From positions 1 to 41,802 of the forward strand of contig VFKD01000084.1 of assembly GCA_009885735.1 (NCBI GenBank): a stretch of 41,802 bases of DNA. Direction: 5' to 3'. This stretch comes from a bacterium (GTDB lineage Bacteria; Armatimonadota; Chthonomonadetes; Chthonomonadales; CAJBBX01). A program made the translations under genes and the position numbers. A model generated the notes under the pieces. The model searched no databases, was not told where the DNA came from, and saw nothing but the letters and a program-made list of their open reading frames with translations. Below, one piece after another: positions 1-8,915 of the stretch; within the stretch, counting starts at the first letter, position 1, and the number at the start of each line of letters is the position of its first letter.

Positions 1-1648
1 GCAAGACGAACCAGGCTTGGACTCACTGTCACCTTCATGGGTCACCGTCACCGTGCCACCACAGTTGTCGGAGGCCGTGACCGCGGTGATGTCCGGTGCA
101 GGCACTAGGTTGTAACATTGCACCTCGGTACCTGCAGGACAGCTGATCATCGGCTTTGTCGTGTCGTTCACAGTGATCAATTGGGTCACCGCCACCGCTG
201 GGTTCCCGCAAGCGTCACTCACATTCCAACTTCGCAGGATCGTGTAGTTGCATGGATAGCTGCCTACCGGTGCCCCGTCGGTCGCTGTGGCCGTCAGAGA
301 CCCGCTGCAGTTGTCGGTCGCAGAGAGCGTGCCGGCTGTCGGAATCTCACTTTCGCACTGGACCGTGACTGGAGCGGGAGCCGGGGCGATCACAGGTGCG
401 ATAGTGTCCTGAATCGTGAACGTCGCGGTTGTGAATGCAGAGTAGCCGCCACCATCGGTTGCAGTGAACTTCACCGTGGCAGCGCCGGTCGCACCACAGA
501 GGTCCGAGAGGCCGGTATAGTTGTTGCTCCAGGTCACGGCGGTGCAGTCGGTGGCACTCGCCCCTCCGTTTGTCGACAGCCACATATTGAGGGCAGCGGA
601 GTTACCCGAGCCGTCACATTCAACCGTCATGTTCGCCGCCGGCGTAACAATCGTAGGCGGAGTAACGTCCTTGACCGTTACAATGAACGAGCAAGTAGCA
701 ACTGGCGACACGCCGTTCGTCGCGGTTGCCGTCACGGTCGTCATGCCGACCGAGAACGTGTGGGGCGACGTAATCGTAGTTGCGCCGATCTTGTACGTAA
801 TCGTTGGTGTCGGCGTCCCGGTTGCCGTTGCCGCGAATAACACTGAAGCGCTGCATGTTCCGGATGGCGCTGGCACCATGATATCGCTGGGACAACTGAT
901 CATAGGAGCGACATTGCACGTCGCTACCTTCAGCAATGCTGAGGCCGTCCTAGTGGTGCCATCGCTATCAACACCTTGCACTGTAAACGGGTACGTGCCT
1001 GCCGCAAGTGAACCCGGGATAGTCAGCGTCAAGTTGGAAGTGTCGGTAGTGTCTGTTGAGAACGTGAGCGTGCTAGGATTGAAGGATGCCACAACACCCA
1101 TTGGCAAACCAATAGCCGTTAAGCTGACGGTTGTCGTGCTATTGCTTCCGTTCGTAGCCACTGTAACGAGATAGTCGGCAGTAGATCCGGCGCAGGCTGG
1201 GTCTGGCCATTGGGTGTTGATGCTTACTGTCTTCAGCTTTACAGAGTCCGTAAACGTCGTCTCTGCGTACAGATGCTCAGGATCGGGCCCGGGGTGCTCG
1301 CAGTCCGCGGTCAGGAGGAAGAGTGCGCCTCCCGAGTCATCCGGGTTCACGAACCATGATGAGGAGAAGTTGCCCTCGGCGTCCGTCATCACATTCCACT
1401 CGTCGTGGCCCTCGCCGCCCTCAATGCCACCGGAGATGTGCGTAATGTGAAGGGTTACTGTCTCATTCGCATGCCAGCCGGAGCCGGTGATGATCGCGGT
1501 CTCGCCGGGGGGCGTAGTCCGCCTTGTCCGTGGTGACGGTGGGCGAGAACTGCCCGCGCCCTGCATTTGCCGTCGAGAATACTCCGAGCAGGGCGGCCAC
1601 GGCGCACAACATTAAGGCGCGCGTGAGCCACAGGTAACCGTTTTTCAT
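1..1648 (-). CDS. Secreted HYR/Ig-like repeat protein, partial and frameshifted
   Basis: Start ATG at 1648, preceded by GGAGAG; the signal peptide begins MKNGYLWLTRALMLCAVAAL. The mature protein begins FSPTVTTDKADYAP, after which the frame breaks at a run of six G (C on the coding strand) at 1507-1512. With five instead of six, translation continues GETAIITGSGWHANETVTL and stays open to the left edge of the window. The continuation holds Ig-like and hyalin-repeat (HYR) modules: blocks such as PPTIVTPAANMTVECDGSGN, a segment with SATDNCSGSLTATATDG, and DTTKPMISCPAGTEVQC, with the regularly spaced Cys and D-N-C motifs of HYR domains. Such proteins are exported surface or matrix components. The C-terminus lies outside the window. 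The frameshift may be a sequencing slip, a phase-variable tract or true decay; the intact downstream frame argues for a recent event or an error. Confidence 0.8.
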
Positions 1649-2323
1649 TCTGATCTCTCCTCGTTCAATTTGCACTTCTTGATATTGGATGAAGCTGGTT
1701 CGAACTCATTGCGTCGCCGCGCTGGGACCGACACGTCGGCGATCTTGAGTGCGTCAAATAGGTCTCTTGCATATTGCGTGCCAATTGTTGCAGATCGACC
1801 CTGGTAAAAATACCGGTTTATTGAACGGGAGACAGGAGACCGGGGACGGGCAACAACGGCATTGAACCGCGAACGACGCGAAACATGCGAAAACGGCAAG
1901 GGCAAGGCTCAGATTGAACCGCGGCGGACGGAGAGAACGCAGAGGAACGGCAACAACGGCACTGAACCACGAATGACGCGAAACATGCGAAAAGGTCAAG
2001 GTCAAGGGCCAGATCGAACCGCGGAGGACGGGGAGAACGCAGAGGAACGGCTCTTGAATCTTGAGGTGCGCTAAACACGCGAAAACGGCACTGCCTCGGC
2101 CGTTGACCTTCTCCGCGCCTCTGTGTCTCTAGCGGAGCGGGTGGATCAACTGCCCTTGACCCTCTTCGGGACCGGCAAGGCCGCGGCGGTTCCGGTTACA
2201 GCGTGTGTGCGAGCCATTCCTGCAGATGCGTTATACTGTTCGCAAGAGCGGCTGGCGGTTGTGGAATAACCTGGGGGTATTGCGAGCGCCCACGAGCCGG
2301 TGACCACGACAAGGGGAATCCTT
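1649..2323. other. Intergenic region with repeats, no gene
   Basis: This is the divergent space between the HYR protein gene (-) and the DUF1573 gene (+). I see no convincing gene. Its middle is a two-unit tandem repeat of low-complexity AACCGCGGAGGACG / GAGAACGCAGAGG type, with a decayed third unit running to about 2099. Promoters for both flanking genes must lie here, but I could not assign boxes with confidence. Confidence 0.5.
1849..2048. repeat. Two-copy 100-bp tandem repeat
   Basis: The word GGCAACAACGGC occurs at 1849 and again at 1949, and the following 100 bp are repeated with substitutions (GAACGACGCGAAACATGCGA versus GAATGACGCGAAACATGCGA; GAGAACGCAGAGGAACGG in both). A third copy breaks off after GGAACGGC at about 2050, and a fragment resembling ACACGCGAAAACGGCA reappears near 2073. 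The composition resembles scattered non-coding repeats (AACCGCGGAGGACGCAGAG type) found in many GC-rich genomes. No function is evident. Confidence 0.75.
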
Positions 2324-3979
2324 ATGTTACGAAGATTTATCGCAATGGCGATGTGTGTCCTGTTTCCATTCTGCGCTGCCGTCGCGCTTGCCGCGGACGC
2401 GCGCAAGGCGCCGCCGATCCCCAGGGAGATAGCCGCGACGGATCGCGTGAACCTCACTCGCGCGGCGATCATGATTTCGGACGGAAAGTTCGACCTGGCC
2501 GGGGAAGCACTGAAGTCGCAGCTCCTTCCTTCGTCGTGCGGAGTCTACTTCTCGTGGGGAACGGTTCCCGCTGCCCAGCAGGCGGAGTATCTCTCGGCCG
2601 CGCAGAGCGCCCTGGATAGCTGGAGTCGGGCGCTTGGCGGGCTGACGAGCTTCAAGGTGGCTCAAGCCGAGGCAGACGCGGATGTTGTGGTTCGCTTCGT
2701 CTCCCGGATTACCAAGGTAGTGGACGGCGAGCAGAAGACCCTGTGCATCGACCCAGCGAGCGCATCTCAGCCTGCAGCGCCTCTGCAGATGCGGCGTGGC
2801 GCTCGAGTCGATATTGCGCACAGCGTGCCCAGCCAGAGCAAGGTTCACACGGCAGGGTCGATTACTCATCTCGTCGGGCAGGCCATCGGCGGCTATCTGG
2901 GGCTGGCCCAAACTGCGGTACCTGCTGACCTAATGGGCCCCGATTTGCACGATGGCGCCACAGTCCTTTTGCCGACTGCCGGTGAGGTGAAGTTGGTCAA
3001 GGACCTGCAGCGCCTAAGGCTGCAGTTTCTGGACCTCGCACGGAAGCGCGTGGCCGCCTACACTCCGCGACCGATTATCAAGTTCGATACCGCAGTGGTA
3101 GATGCTGGAGACGTGTGGAAAGGGGACAATGCCCACTTTTCCGTGGTTGTGAGGAACACGGGCGACGCGCCGCTCGAGATTGTTGCAAAGCCGTCGTGCG
3201 GATGCACAGTTGCGAACTACGACAAGGTTATCCCACCGGGCGGAATGGGCAAGGTGGAGGCAGACATGCGAACTGCGTCCTTCCAGGGTCGCACCATCAA
3301 GGTGATCCACATAACATCCAATGACCTGAGCGCTGCAAGCGCTGACGTGAGGCTCTCCGTCAACGTGAAGCCGATTCTGGTGATAACCCCGGCTCCAACG
3401 CAGACTCTCGCGCTGCAATCCGATGGGCCCACGGTCCAGAAGTTCAGGATTACGACCGACGGGCCGGACCCGGTTACAGTTTCACATGTGGCCTCCAGCG
3501 CGCCTTTCGCCGATGTTAAGATCGAGCCGGACGGACCCTCGGCCTACAACATCACTCTCACCGTTAGCCAGGCCGCCCCAATGGGCCGGACCAACCTCGC
3601 CATCACGGCGTTCTCGAACTCCAAGAGGGAGCCGCAGGCGCGAATAACCGTGCTGTGCGACAAGGGAATCGTGACGACTCCGGTGAGCCTCTACTTCGGC
3701 GCCATTGGTCCGCAGCACCAGGTTCCAATGACCCAGATTGTCACCGTCTCCAAGCGCGACGGAACGTTTCGCGTCAAGAGTGCAACTTGTGACGACCGCA
3801 ACCTCGAAATTCGCCAAGAGGCGGTACGCGAGGGATCGCAATATCGACTCGTGATCATCTACCGAGGAGGCTGGCCGGAGGGCTTGGTTAAGCGAACCAT
3901 TCAGATTGAGACAGACGATCCCAAGCAGCCGACCATTGCGGTCATGCTTCAGGCCACGGTCCTTCCGGGAGGCAAGTAA
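2324..3979 (+). CDS. Exported DUF1573 protein with degenerate metzincin-like domain
   Basis: 551 aa. ATG at 2324 chosen because AAGGGG lies 7 nt upstream and the protein then opens with a signal peptide (MLRRFIAMAMCVLFPFCAAV). Residues about 65-230 have the outline of a matrixin/metzincin domain (SALDSWSRA early, then ITHLVGQAIGGYLGL and LMGPDLHDGA), but the zinc helix has HLVGQ where a protease has HExxH, so catalysis is unlikely. From about 255 a DUF1573 (ASH/HYDIN-like) domain follows: FDTAVVDAGDVWKGD, VVRNTGDAPLEI, PSCGCTV, IPPGGMGKVEA. The rest is beta-rich and unassigned. The next gene starts 8 bp after the stop, so the two are co-transcribed. DUF1573 proteins are often exported and encoded near cytochromes and redox proteins, which fits its neighbour. 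The exact role is unknown. Confidence 0.85.
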   Translation: MLRRFIAMAMCVLFPFCAAVALAADARKAPPIPREIAATDRVNLTRAAIMISDGKFDLAGEALKSQLLPSSCGVYFSWGTVPAAQQAEYLSAAQSALDSWSRALGGLTSFKVAQAEADADVVVRFVSRITKVVDGEQKTLCIDPASASQPAAPLQMRRGARVDIAHSVPSQSKVHTAGSITHLVGQAIGGYLGLAQTAVPADLMGPDLHDGATVLLPTAGEVKLVKDLQRLRLQFLDLARKRVAAYTPRPIIKFDTAVVDAGDVWKGDNAHFSVVVRNTGDAPLEIVAKPSCGCTVANYDKVIPPGGMGKVEADMRTASFQGRTIKVIHITSNDLSAASADVRLSVNVKPILVITPAPTQTLALQSDGPTVQKFRITTDGPDPVTVSHVASSAPFADVKIEPDGPSAYNITLTVSQAAPMGRTNLAITAFSNSKREPQARITVLCDKGIVTTPVSLYFGAIGPQHQVPMTQIVTVSKRDGTFRVKSATCDDRNLEIRQEAVREGSQYRLVIIYRGGWPEGLVKRTIQIETDDPKQPTIAVMLQATVLPGGK

Positions 3980-3987
3980 TCCGGCTT

Positions 3988-5307
3988 ATGACGCGCTTAC
4001 TCCTGGCAGTCCTTATCCTGCCGGCGCTCGCGCTGGCTGCAAGCACGGGCTTGCGGTCCGGTCCCAAGCCTGCCGATGGGCTCACGGTGACGTTCAGCAC
4101 CGAGCAGAACGGTTATCTCACGCCATGCGGCTGCACGAAGCCGATGCTGGGCGGCATTCCCCGAAGAGCAGCCTTCCTCAAGAAACAAGCTGGAAGCGGC
4201 AGTCAGATTCGCCTGGACAATGGCGACCTCACTCAAGGCGCCGGACGGCAGGACGAGATGAAGGCGGAAGCGCTTGTGGACATGCTGGGCTCGCTGGAGT
4301 ACGATGCGGTCAACATCGGGGAGAAGGACCTGCAGTTCGGCCTGCCCTTCCTAGAGGCGCTTCAGAGCAGATTCAAGGGTGCGATGCTGTGCGCAAACCT
4401 CCGCCGCGCCGACGGCTCACCGGTATTCAAGGAGTGGTCGGTCCTATCGCGCGCTCTTGGCGGCAAGGGCGCAAAAGTCGTGGTGACGGGCCTGCTTTCG
4501 GAGCAGTTCGCCGATGCAGTGGCTGCCGCGGATCCGGATTGCAAGCTGGAGCCTCCGGCGCAGCGCCTCGAGCAGATGGACGCTGCACTGGTCGCTGCTG
4601 GAGAACTGCGGATCCTCCTTTATCATGGTCCGCTGGCCGAGGCGGAGGCGCTCGCCACGAGGTTTCCTCACTTCAGGCTGGTGATAGCTGCTCACGAGGG
4701 AGACCACCCCACGGACGCGCTTCACGCGGGCGGCGCCGCGCTTGTGTGCAGCGGGCAGGACGGTAAGCACGTGGGGCAGGCAACGTTCGCCTCGACCACG
4801 GCAAAGCCCAATGTTGAGTACACTTCGCTCGGGCCTGAGTTCACGGATGATCCGGCGATCCTGCGGATGAAGGCAGCCTACCTTGGCCGCGTAACCGCGG
4901 AGGACCTGCTGGGCAAGGTTCCGAAGCTTCCTGCCGCGAATGGCGACACTTTCGCGGGCACAAAGTCTTGTGCACCGTGCCATTCGTCGGCGCAGAAGGC
5001 GTGGAGCGCGTCCGGCCACGCACGCGCGCACGCCACGCTGGTCGCCGAGAAGCACGACTTAGATCCGGAGTGCATGTCTTGCCACGTGGTGGGACTGGAT
5101 CGCACGAGTGGATTCACGAGCATGGCGAAGACGCCTCACCTTAAGGACGTAGGCTGCGAAAGCTGCCACGGACCCGCCGCTCGGCATGTGAAGAACCCGA
5201 AGACGCCCCTGCAGAAGGTGGGAAGCGACGGGTGCATCTCGTGCCACAACCCCGAAAACTCTCCGAAGTTCGACTTCGCGAAGTATTGGGCGAGGGTGAA
5301 GCACTAG
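3988..5307 (+). CDS. UshA-like domain fused to tetraheme cytochrome c domain
   Basis: 439 aa, exported (signal peptide MTRLLLAVLILPALALAAS). The N-terminal ~300 residues resemble a 5'-nucleotidase/metallophosphatase-like fold of the UshA-like (seleno)protein type: NGYLTPCGCTKPMLGGIPRR, then LDNGDLTQG and YDAVNIGEKDLQFG. The C-terminal ~120 residues carry four c-type heme sites, CAPCH, CMSCH, CESCH and CISCH, in a cytochrome c554-like arrangement (KSCAPCH at the start, GCESCHGPAARH near the end). It would act in the periplasm or on the cell surface in electron transfer; any phosphoesterase activity is unproven because the classical metal-ligand histidines are not obvious. It starts 8 bp after the DUF1573 gene with GGGAGG overlapping that gene's end, so translation is probably coupled. 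Confidence 0.85.
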   Translation: MTRLLLAVLILPALALAASTGLRSGPKPADGLTVTFSTEQNGYLTPCGCTKPMLGGIPRRAAFLKKQAGSGSQIRLDNGDLTQGAGRQDEMKAEALVDMLGSLEYDAVNIGEKDLQFGLPFLEALQSRFKGAMLCANLRRADGSPVFKEWSVLSRALGGKGAKVVVTGLLSEQFADAVAAADPDCKLEPPAQRLEQMDAALVAAGELRILLYHGPLAEAEALATRFPHFRLVIAAHEGDHPTDALHAGGAALVCSGQDGKHVGQATFASTTAKPNVEYTSLGPEFTDDPAILRMKAAYLGRVTAEDLLGKVPKLPAANGDTFAGTKSCAPCHSSAQKAWSASGHARAHATLVAEKHDLDPECMSCHVVGLDRTSGFTSMAKTPHLKDVGCESCHGPAARHVKNPKTPLQKVGSDGCISCHNPENSPKFDFAKYWARVKH

Positions 5308-5686
5308 GGCTTGAAGGTCGGGTTACGGCGCAGCACGAGCGACCAGTACGTTTACAGTGGCACGTGCGTCCTGCCCGCCACGGCAAGGGATATTTACAAC
5401 GGCTGCGACGACGCCGCGGCCCTACACGGTCACTACGCCGCGACCCAGCTACATCGCGACCTAAAGTAGGGTGCAGGCCCCGTCCTGCGCCGTTCCGTGA
5501 TTGCGCGCCGAGCGCCGAGAACGCACTGTACACATTGAGCGCAGCTAAGCTCGCACGCCGTCTCAGAGTCGAAGGACCACCCCTTGCACGCCCCACCTCG
5601 CTTCCAGGCACTTCTCCGCCAGGGAGGAGATCGCTGCGCCTTGCCGCTGCTCTTCGTTCGCGCTGAGCTTGACACCAGACTCTTTG
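5308..5686. other. Convergent intergenic region, nothing recognised
   Basis: About 380 bp between the ends of two convergent genes. I find no recognisable gene, RNA, T-run hairpin or repeat. Short open frames here lack ribosome-binding sites and their peptides (Arg-rich, no motifs) look like shadow translations. Confidence 0.4.
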
Positions 5687-6319
5687 CTAGCGCCAGCGCT
5701 CCGGACGCCTGAGAATGTAGCCGTCCGGTTTTGCGATGGCGTCGGGCAATTGGCTGTCGCGCAGCCGAGATCGGGCAATGACGAAACTCCCAGATGAAGC
5801 GCGCTCCAGCTCGATAGAGTGGCGTTTCGGTGGGAATGCGACCACAACGCGCTTGCCCGGAAAGCGATGTCGAATGTGCCGAACCGGAGGCGTAAGGTCG
5901 CTGTCGCCCGAAACCAGCATCGCCGTGTCGAAACGGTCATCGAAGGCATCTGCCATCATCTCCACGGCGATGTTCACGTCCGTCATCTTCTCTTTGGGTA
6001 TGCGGGTCTCGCCGCCACAGTGCGAGCAATGTGTCAGTTCCGGTTGGTATTTGCCAAAGACCGTCTTGCACGCCGTCGCGGCCTGAAGCGCCTCTAGATA
6101 GGTGTTCTGTCGGACCCGCTTGCCTTCCGGCGCATCAACGCGCGCAGTGAAATACTTAACGTCCAGGAGCGAAGAACCAGGTGGCAGGATATTAGCTACA
6201 AGAGCATGGATATCGAGCCAGTAGTAGCGCCGCCAGCCGCTCTCCTTCAGCCCGAAGTAGAGGTTGAACCCGTCCACATAGGCTATCACGCGGTTTGCAA
6301 TCGACTGCGAGTCACGCAT
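5687..6319 (-). CDS. NYN-domain (LabA/DUF88-type) putative RNase
   Basis: 210 aa. ATG at 6319 has GAGGCAG upstream and starts the conserved region directly (MRDSQSIANRVIAYVDGFNL). The PIN-like NYN acidic residues are present: VDGFN near residue 16, KMTDVNIAVEM near 117 and SGDSDLTP near 141. A CSHCGG pair near residue 98 could bind metal. The NYN fold is related to PIN and FLAP nucleases and members are thought to cleave RNA; the substrate here is unknown. It is monocistronic. Upstream lie two GC hairpins (6376-6425) and, closer in, the minus-strand sequence TTATTATAGG near 6358-6367, which may hold its -10 box. Confidence 0.85.
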   Translation of the reverse strand: MRDSQSIANRVIAYVDGFNLYFGLKESGWRRYYWLDIHALVANILPPGSSLLDVKYFTARVDAPEGKRVRQNTYLEALQAATACKTVFGKYQPELTHCSHCGGETRIPKEKMTDVNIAVEMMADAFDDRFDTAMLVSGDSDLTPPVRHIRHRFPGKRVVVAFPPKRHSIELERASSGSFVIARSRLRDSQLPDAIAKPDGYILRRPERWR

Positions 6320-6375
6320 TGCTGCCTCACGCCCTTGACAGCATGCCAAGGGAACCCTATAATAAGCCCAACACC

Positions 6376-6425
6376 GCAAGCGATAGCATCGCTTGCCCGA
6401 CGCCCTCGCCGCAAGGCGGGGGCGT
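6376..6425. repeat. Two adjacent palindromic hairpins
   Basis: GCAAGCGAT (6376-6384) pairs perfectly with ATCGCTTGC (6388-6396) over a 3-nt loop. Immediately after it, CGCCCTCGCC and GGCGGGGGCG form a second near-perfect stem with loop GCAA (about 6401-6425), followed by TTATTA. They lie upstream of the NYN gene and downstream of the truncated isomerase copy, and may end transcription from either side or be extragenic palindromes. Confidence 0.6.
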
Positions 6426-6498
6426 TATTATGTCCTCTACTGTTGACGTGCAACTCATAACCCAACCAACCCCGCCACCAAGCTATCAATCTTCCCCG

Positions 6499-6616
6499 TG
6501 CATCCTGAGCGCTCGTCAGCCCACCAACCCGCTCACCCCGTACGCGGCAATTCCGCTTATCCTGAGCCTGCCACGGCCCCACCGTGGCAGCGTCGAAGGA
6601 CCGTAGTCGAAGGGGT
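6499..6616. repeat. REP-like repeat, family shared with 37744-37898
   Basis: The stretch reads CATCCTGAGCG, then CCGCTTATCCTGAGC, a palindrome CTGCCACGG/CCGTGGCAG, then GTCGAAGGACC and GTCGAAGGGG. This is the reverse complement of the unit seen twice at 37744-37898 (GGTCCTTCGACCCTTCGACT, GCGGCAC/GTGCCGC, GCTCAGGATGAGCGGA), with the parts slightly rearranged. It is a dispersed extragenic palindromic element in an intergenic gap. Confidence 0.7.
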
Positions 6617-6692
6617 GATGGACCACTCCTCTCGCTCCAGTCCTCGCAAATGCTGAAAGAGAGGCGCCGACCTGTGCCGCCCCAGGCGCTTC

Positions 6693-7064
6693 CTACCTCG
6701 CCCCACACGCTTGCAGGCATGCTTGCATATGCCCCTTAGCTTCTGCCGCGATGGTGCATACCTGCTCCAGCTTATACTCCTTCGCGCCGATGACCTCGAG
6801 GTTCAGCGGGCCGTCGTAACCGTTCTCGTGCAAAACTCGGATGTAGCCCACGAGGTCGATGTCGCCCCGGCCGTTTGCCTGGTCTTCCGGCTTTCCGGGT
6901 CCCTGCTGGCGGCCCTTGCAGTCGCGGATGTGCACGTGTTTGACCCGCGAGATCACGGCGGCGATGGCCTCCACCGGGTTCTCGTTCGCGCGGTAGATGT
7001 GCGAGGGGTCCATGTCGATGCCGAATGAGGGAGACGAGATGGCGGTCATTGCGCGCAGCGGGCG
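6693..7064 (-). pseudogene. Truncated second copy of the TIM-barrel isomerase (3' part only)
   Basis: This matches the last ~120 codons and stop of the intact gene at 8091-8888. Over that span I count only three amino-acid differences (A to T, A to S, V to L) but at least 25 nucleotide differences, nearly all at third codon positions. The 5' half, with the start of the barrel, is missing: homology stops at LRAM near 7060, about 15 bp from the stop codon of the lipoprotein gene. The remaining open frame could only start at a TTG (7067) or internal ATG without a clear ribosome-binding site. A fragment of a TIM barrel would not fold as the enzyme, so I call it a remnant. Confidence 0.8.
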
Positions 7065-7077
7065 CAATTGTCCTGAC

Positions 7078-7845
7078 CTACGGTCCGATCGCTTGCGGCT
7101 CTCCGAAGATGAAGTCGTCCATCACGGCCACATCCACTGTGGCGCTCTCATCCGGGCCAAGTGCTTGGTTGCCATACACGATCCGCACGCGCGCCACGAC
7201 GGCGGTGGGGAAAGAGACGCCGAGGAACGACAAGCCATTGTTGTTCGCCGGAATCGTAAAGCGGCCCAGCGACACGCCGTCCTTATCGAAATACTCGAAG
7301 GAAGCGCTTCCAACGTCTACGTCGGTGTACACTGCACCGAAGCCACGAACGACTGCGGGCGTCGACGTGCCGGGCACGGTGAACGTCATGTCTACGACGT
7401 TGCTGTCGATAGGGGAGAAGAGCCTCTCGGCGCTGAAGGTGGTGAAGCTGCTGGCGTACGCTGCGTTGAGATTCCCGAATCGCGGTGCGGCGCTCGCCGG
7501 ATTTGCGCTGTCGGCGCTGACCTGAACCCCGGTTCCTCCTGGCGCGGTGAAGAGTGCGCCGCGAGGGCGAAAGAAGTCCCCAGGAAGGAAGTTGGGGGAG
7601 GCCTTATCATCCGGGACTCCATCCCAGTTAATCTCGCGCCGACCCGAAGTCAGAGGGCCGGACGTGCTGCCATTGTTTGGCTCTCCCAGAGCGGACCGGT
7701 ATTCATTCACCCGGGCCGTAATGTCACCAGTGGCCGAGAAGACGCTGGCGATCCTATTAGACTTGCTGCTGCCGCAACCAGAGGTTACGCTCGCAATAAC
7801 CAGCGCCGAGGCTCCAACTAGCACAGGAATCCATCGATTGCTCAT
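7078..7845 (-). CDS. Putative lipoprotein of unknown function
   Basis: 255 aa. ATG at 7845 with AAGGACGG upstream. The N-terminus is a lipoprotein signal (MSNRWIPVLVGASALVIASV followed by TSGC lipobox, Cys at residue 24). The mature part begins with a region containing REINWDGVPD and SPNFLPGDFFRPRGALFTAP, which I recognise as recurrent in uncharacterised exported proteins. The C-terminal half is beta-rich (GFGAVYTDVDVG, FEYFDKDGVSLGRF, DDFIFGEP) and looks like a jelly-roll or lectin-like module, which is inference. It is followed within ~15 bp by the truncated isomerase copy, so a rearrangement boundary sits at its 3' end. Confidence 0.75.
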   Translation of the reverse strand: MSNRWIPVLVGASALVIASVTSGCGSSKSNRIASVFSATGDITARVNEYRSALGEPNNGSTSGPLTSGRREINWDGVPDDKASPNFLPGDFFRPRGALFTAPGGTGVQVSADSANPASAAPRFGNLNAAYASSFTTFSAERLFSPIDSNVVDMTFTVPGTSTPAVVRGFGAVYTDVDVGSASFEYFDKDGVSLGRFTIPANNNGLSFLGVSFPTAVVARVRIVYGNQALGPDESATVDVAVMDDFIFGEPQAIGP

Positions 7846-8090
7846 TGTTCCGTCCTTTCATTCGCTAATAGTTCCGTCCAACCCCCGACGCCCACCTCGA
7901 TTTGGCATGCGGTCGAGGATGCATACTCTGTCATTCGTTCTTCGTTCTATTGCATCAACTTTCTGCTCGATGCAGCCGTGGCGCGGCTGAAGCTACGCAC
8001 GAGCCGGCTGATCTGGCCCGTGCTGCTCCGATCCAGCGTTGCGAACCGCACTATCAGCGGATCGATGTACGGATATCCACGGAGCGGGAG

Positions 8091-8888
8091 CTACCTCGCC
8101 CCGCACGCTTGCAGGCAGGCCTGCATGTGCCCCTTAGCTTCTGCCGCGATGGTGCATACCTGCTCCACCTTGTACTCTTTCGCGCCGATGACCTCGAGGT
8201 TCAGCGGACCGTCGTAGCCGTTCTCGTGCAGCACGCGAATGTAGCCCACAAGGTCGATGTCGCCGCGTCCGTTGGCCTGGTCTTCCGGCTTGCCTGGTCC
8301 CTGCTGGCGGCCTTTGCAGTCGCGAATGTGGACGTGCTTGACGCGCGAAATGACCGCAGCAATCGCCTCCACCGGGTTCTCGTTCGCGCGGTAGATGTGC
8401 GAGGGGTCCATGTCGATGCCGAATGCGGGCGACGAGATGGCGGCCATTGCACGGAGCGTGGTGGGCGTGTTGTAGACGCTCTGGCCCACGTGCGCCTTCA
8501 CGCAGAGCGTGACGCCATACTTGGCGGCCATGTCCGCAAGCTTGCCCAGGGAGTCGATAGACTGAACCAGGCTCTCTTCGTCGTCCGACTTGCCGCCTGG
8601 GCCGCAGTTGACGATGGGAATGCCAATCTCGACAGCCGCCTGGAACGCTGCTTCCATCTTCGCTGGGTCCTGCGAGGGCTGCTCCATGGCCAGCAGCGGA
8701 AGCTCGTATTCGGCAGAGAGCCTCTTGATCTCGGGGCCGACCTCTCGCCAGCGGTCGATGACCAAGTGCTCGCTCATGCCGTCGATGGCGGAAAGCTCGA
8801 TGCCGTCATAGCCGGCCATCGCAATGCATCGGAACGCGGTCTCCATATCGTATCCGCCAAACAGAACCGAATTGGCGCCCAGCTTCAT
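8091..8888 (-). CDS. Sugar phosphate isomerase/epimerase (xylose isomerase-like TIM barrel)
   Basis: 265 aa, normal for the AP_endonuc_2 / xylose isomerase-like TIM-barrel family. ATG at 8888 with AAGGAG upstream. Barrel motifs: MAGYDGIELSAIDG near residue 30, MEQPSQDPAKM near 70, VNCGPGGKSDDEES near 95, CVKAHVGQSVYN near 130, FGIDMDPSHIYRAN near 155, VKHVHIRDCKGRQQ near 185, and GPLNLEVIGAKEY near 235. Conserved Glu, Asp and His residues (E36, D158, H186-H188, E236, all approximate) would bind a divalent metal. The family includes inosose, ketose and hexulose isomerases or epimerases, and the substrate cannot be read from sequence. It begins 27 bp after the GHL6 hydrolase stop, so the pair is probably an operon for sugar use. 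Confidence 0.88.
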   Translation of the reverse strand: MKLGANSVLFGGYDMETAFRCIAMAGYDGIELSAIDGMSEHLVIDRWREVGPEIKRLSAEYELPLLAMEQPSQDPAKMEAAFQAAVEIGIPIVNCGPGGKSDDEESLVQSIDSLGKLADMAAKYGVTLCVKAHVGQSVYNTPTTLRAMAAISSPAFGIDMDPSHIYRANENPVEAIAAVISRVKHVHIRDCKGRQQGPGKPEDQANGRGDIDLVGYIRVLHENGYDGPLNLEVIGAKEYKVEQVCTIAAEAKGHMQACLQACGAR

Positions 8889-8915
8889 GGTGGTGTTGCT
8901 CCTTTTGTGGGTTTC

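Noticed and set aside
521-1174. Long open frame on the + strand inside the HYR region
   Set aside because: It is the shadow of the minus-strand HYR repeats, which show clear domain motifs; the + peptide has none.
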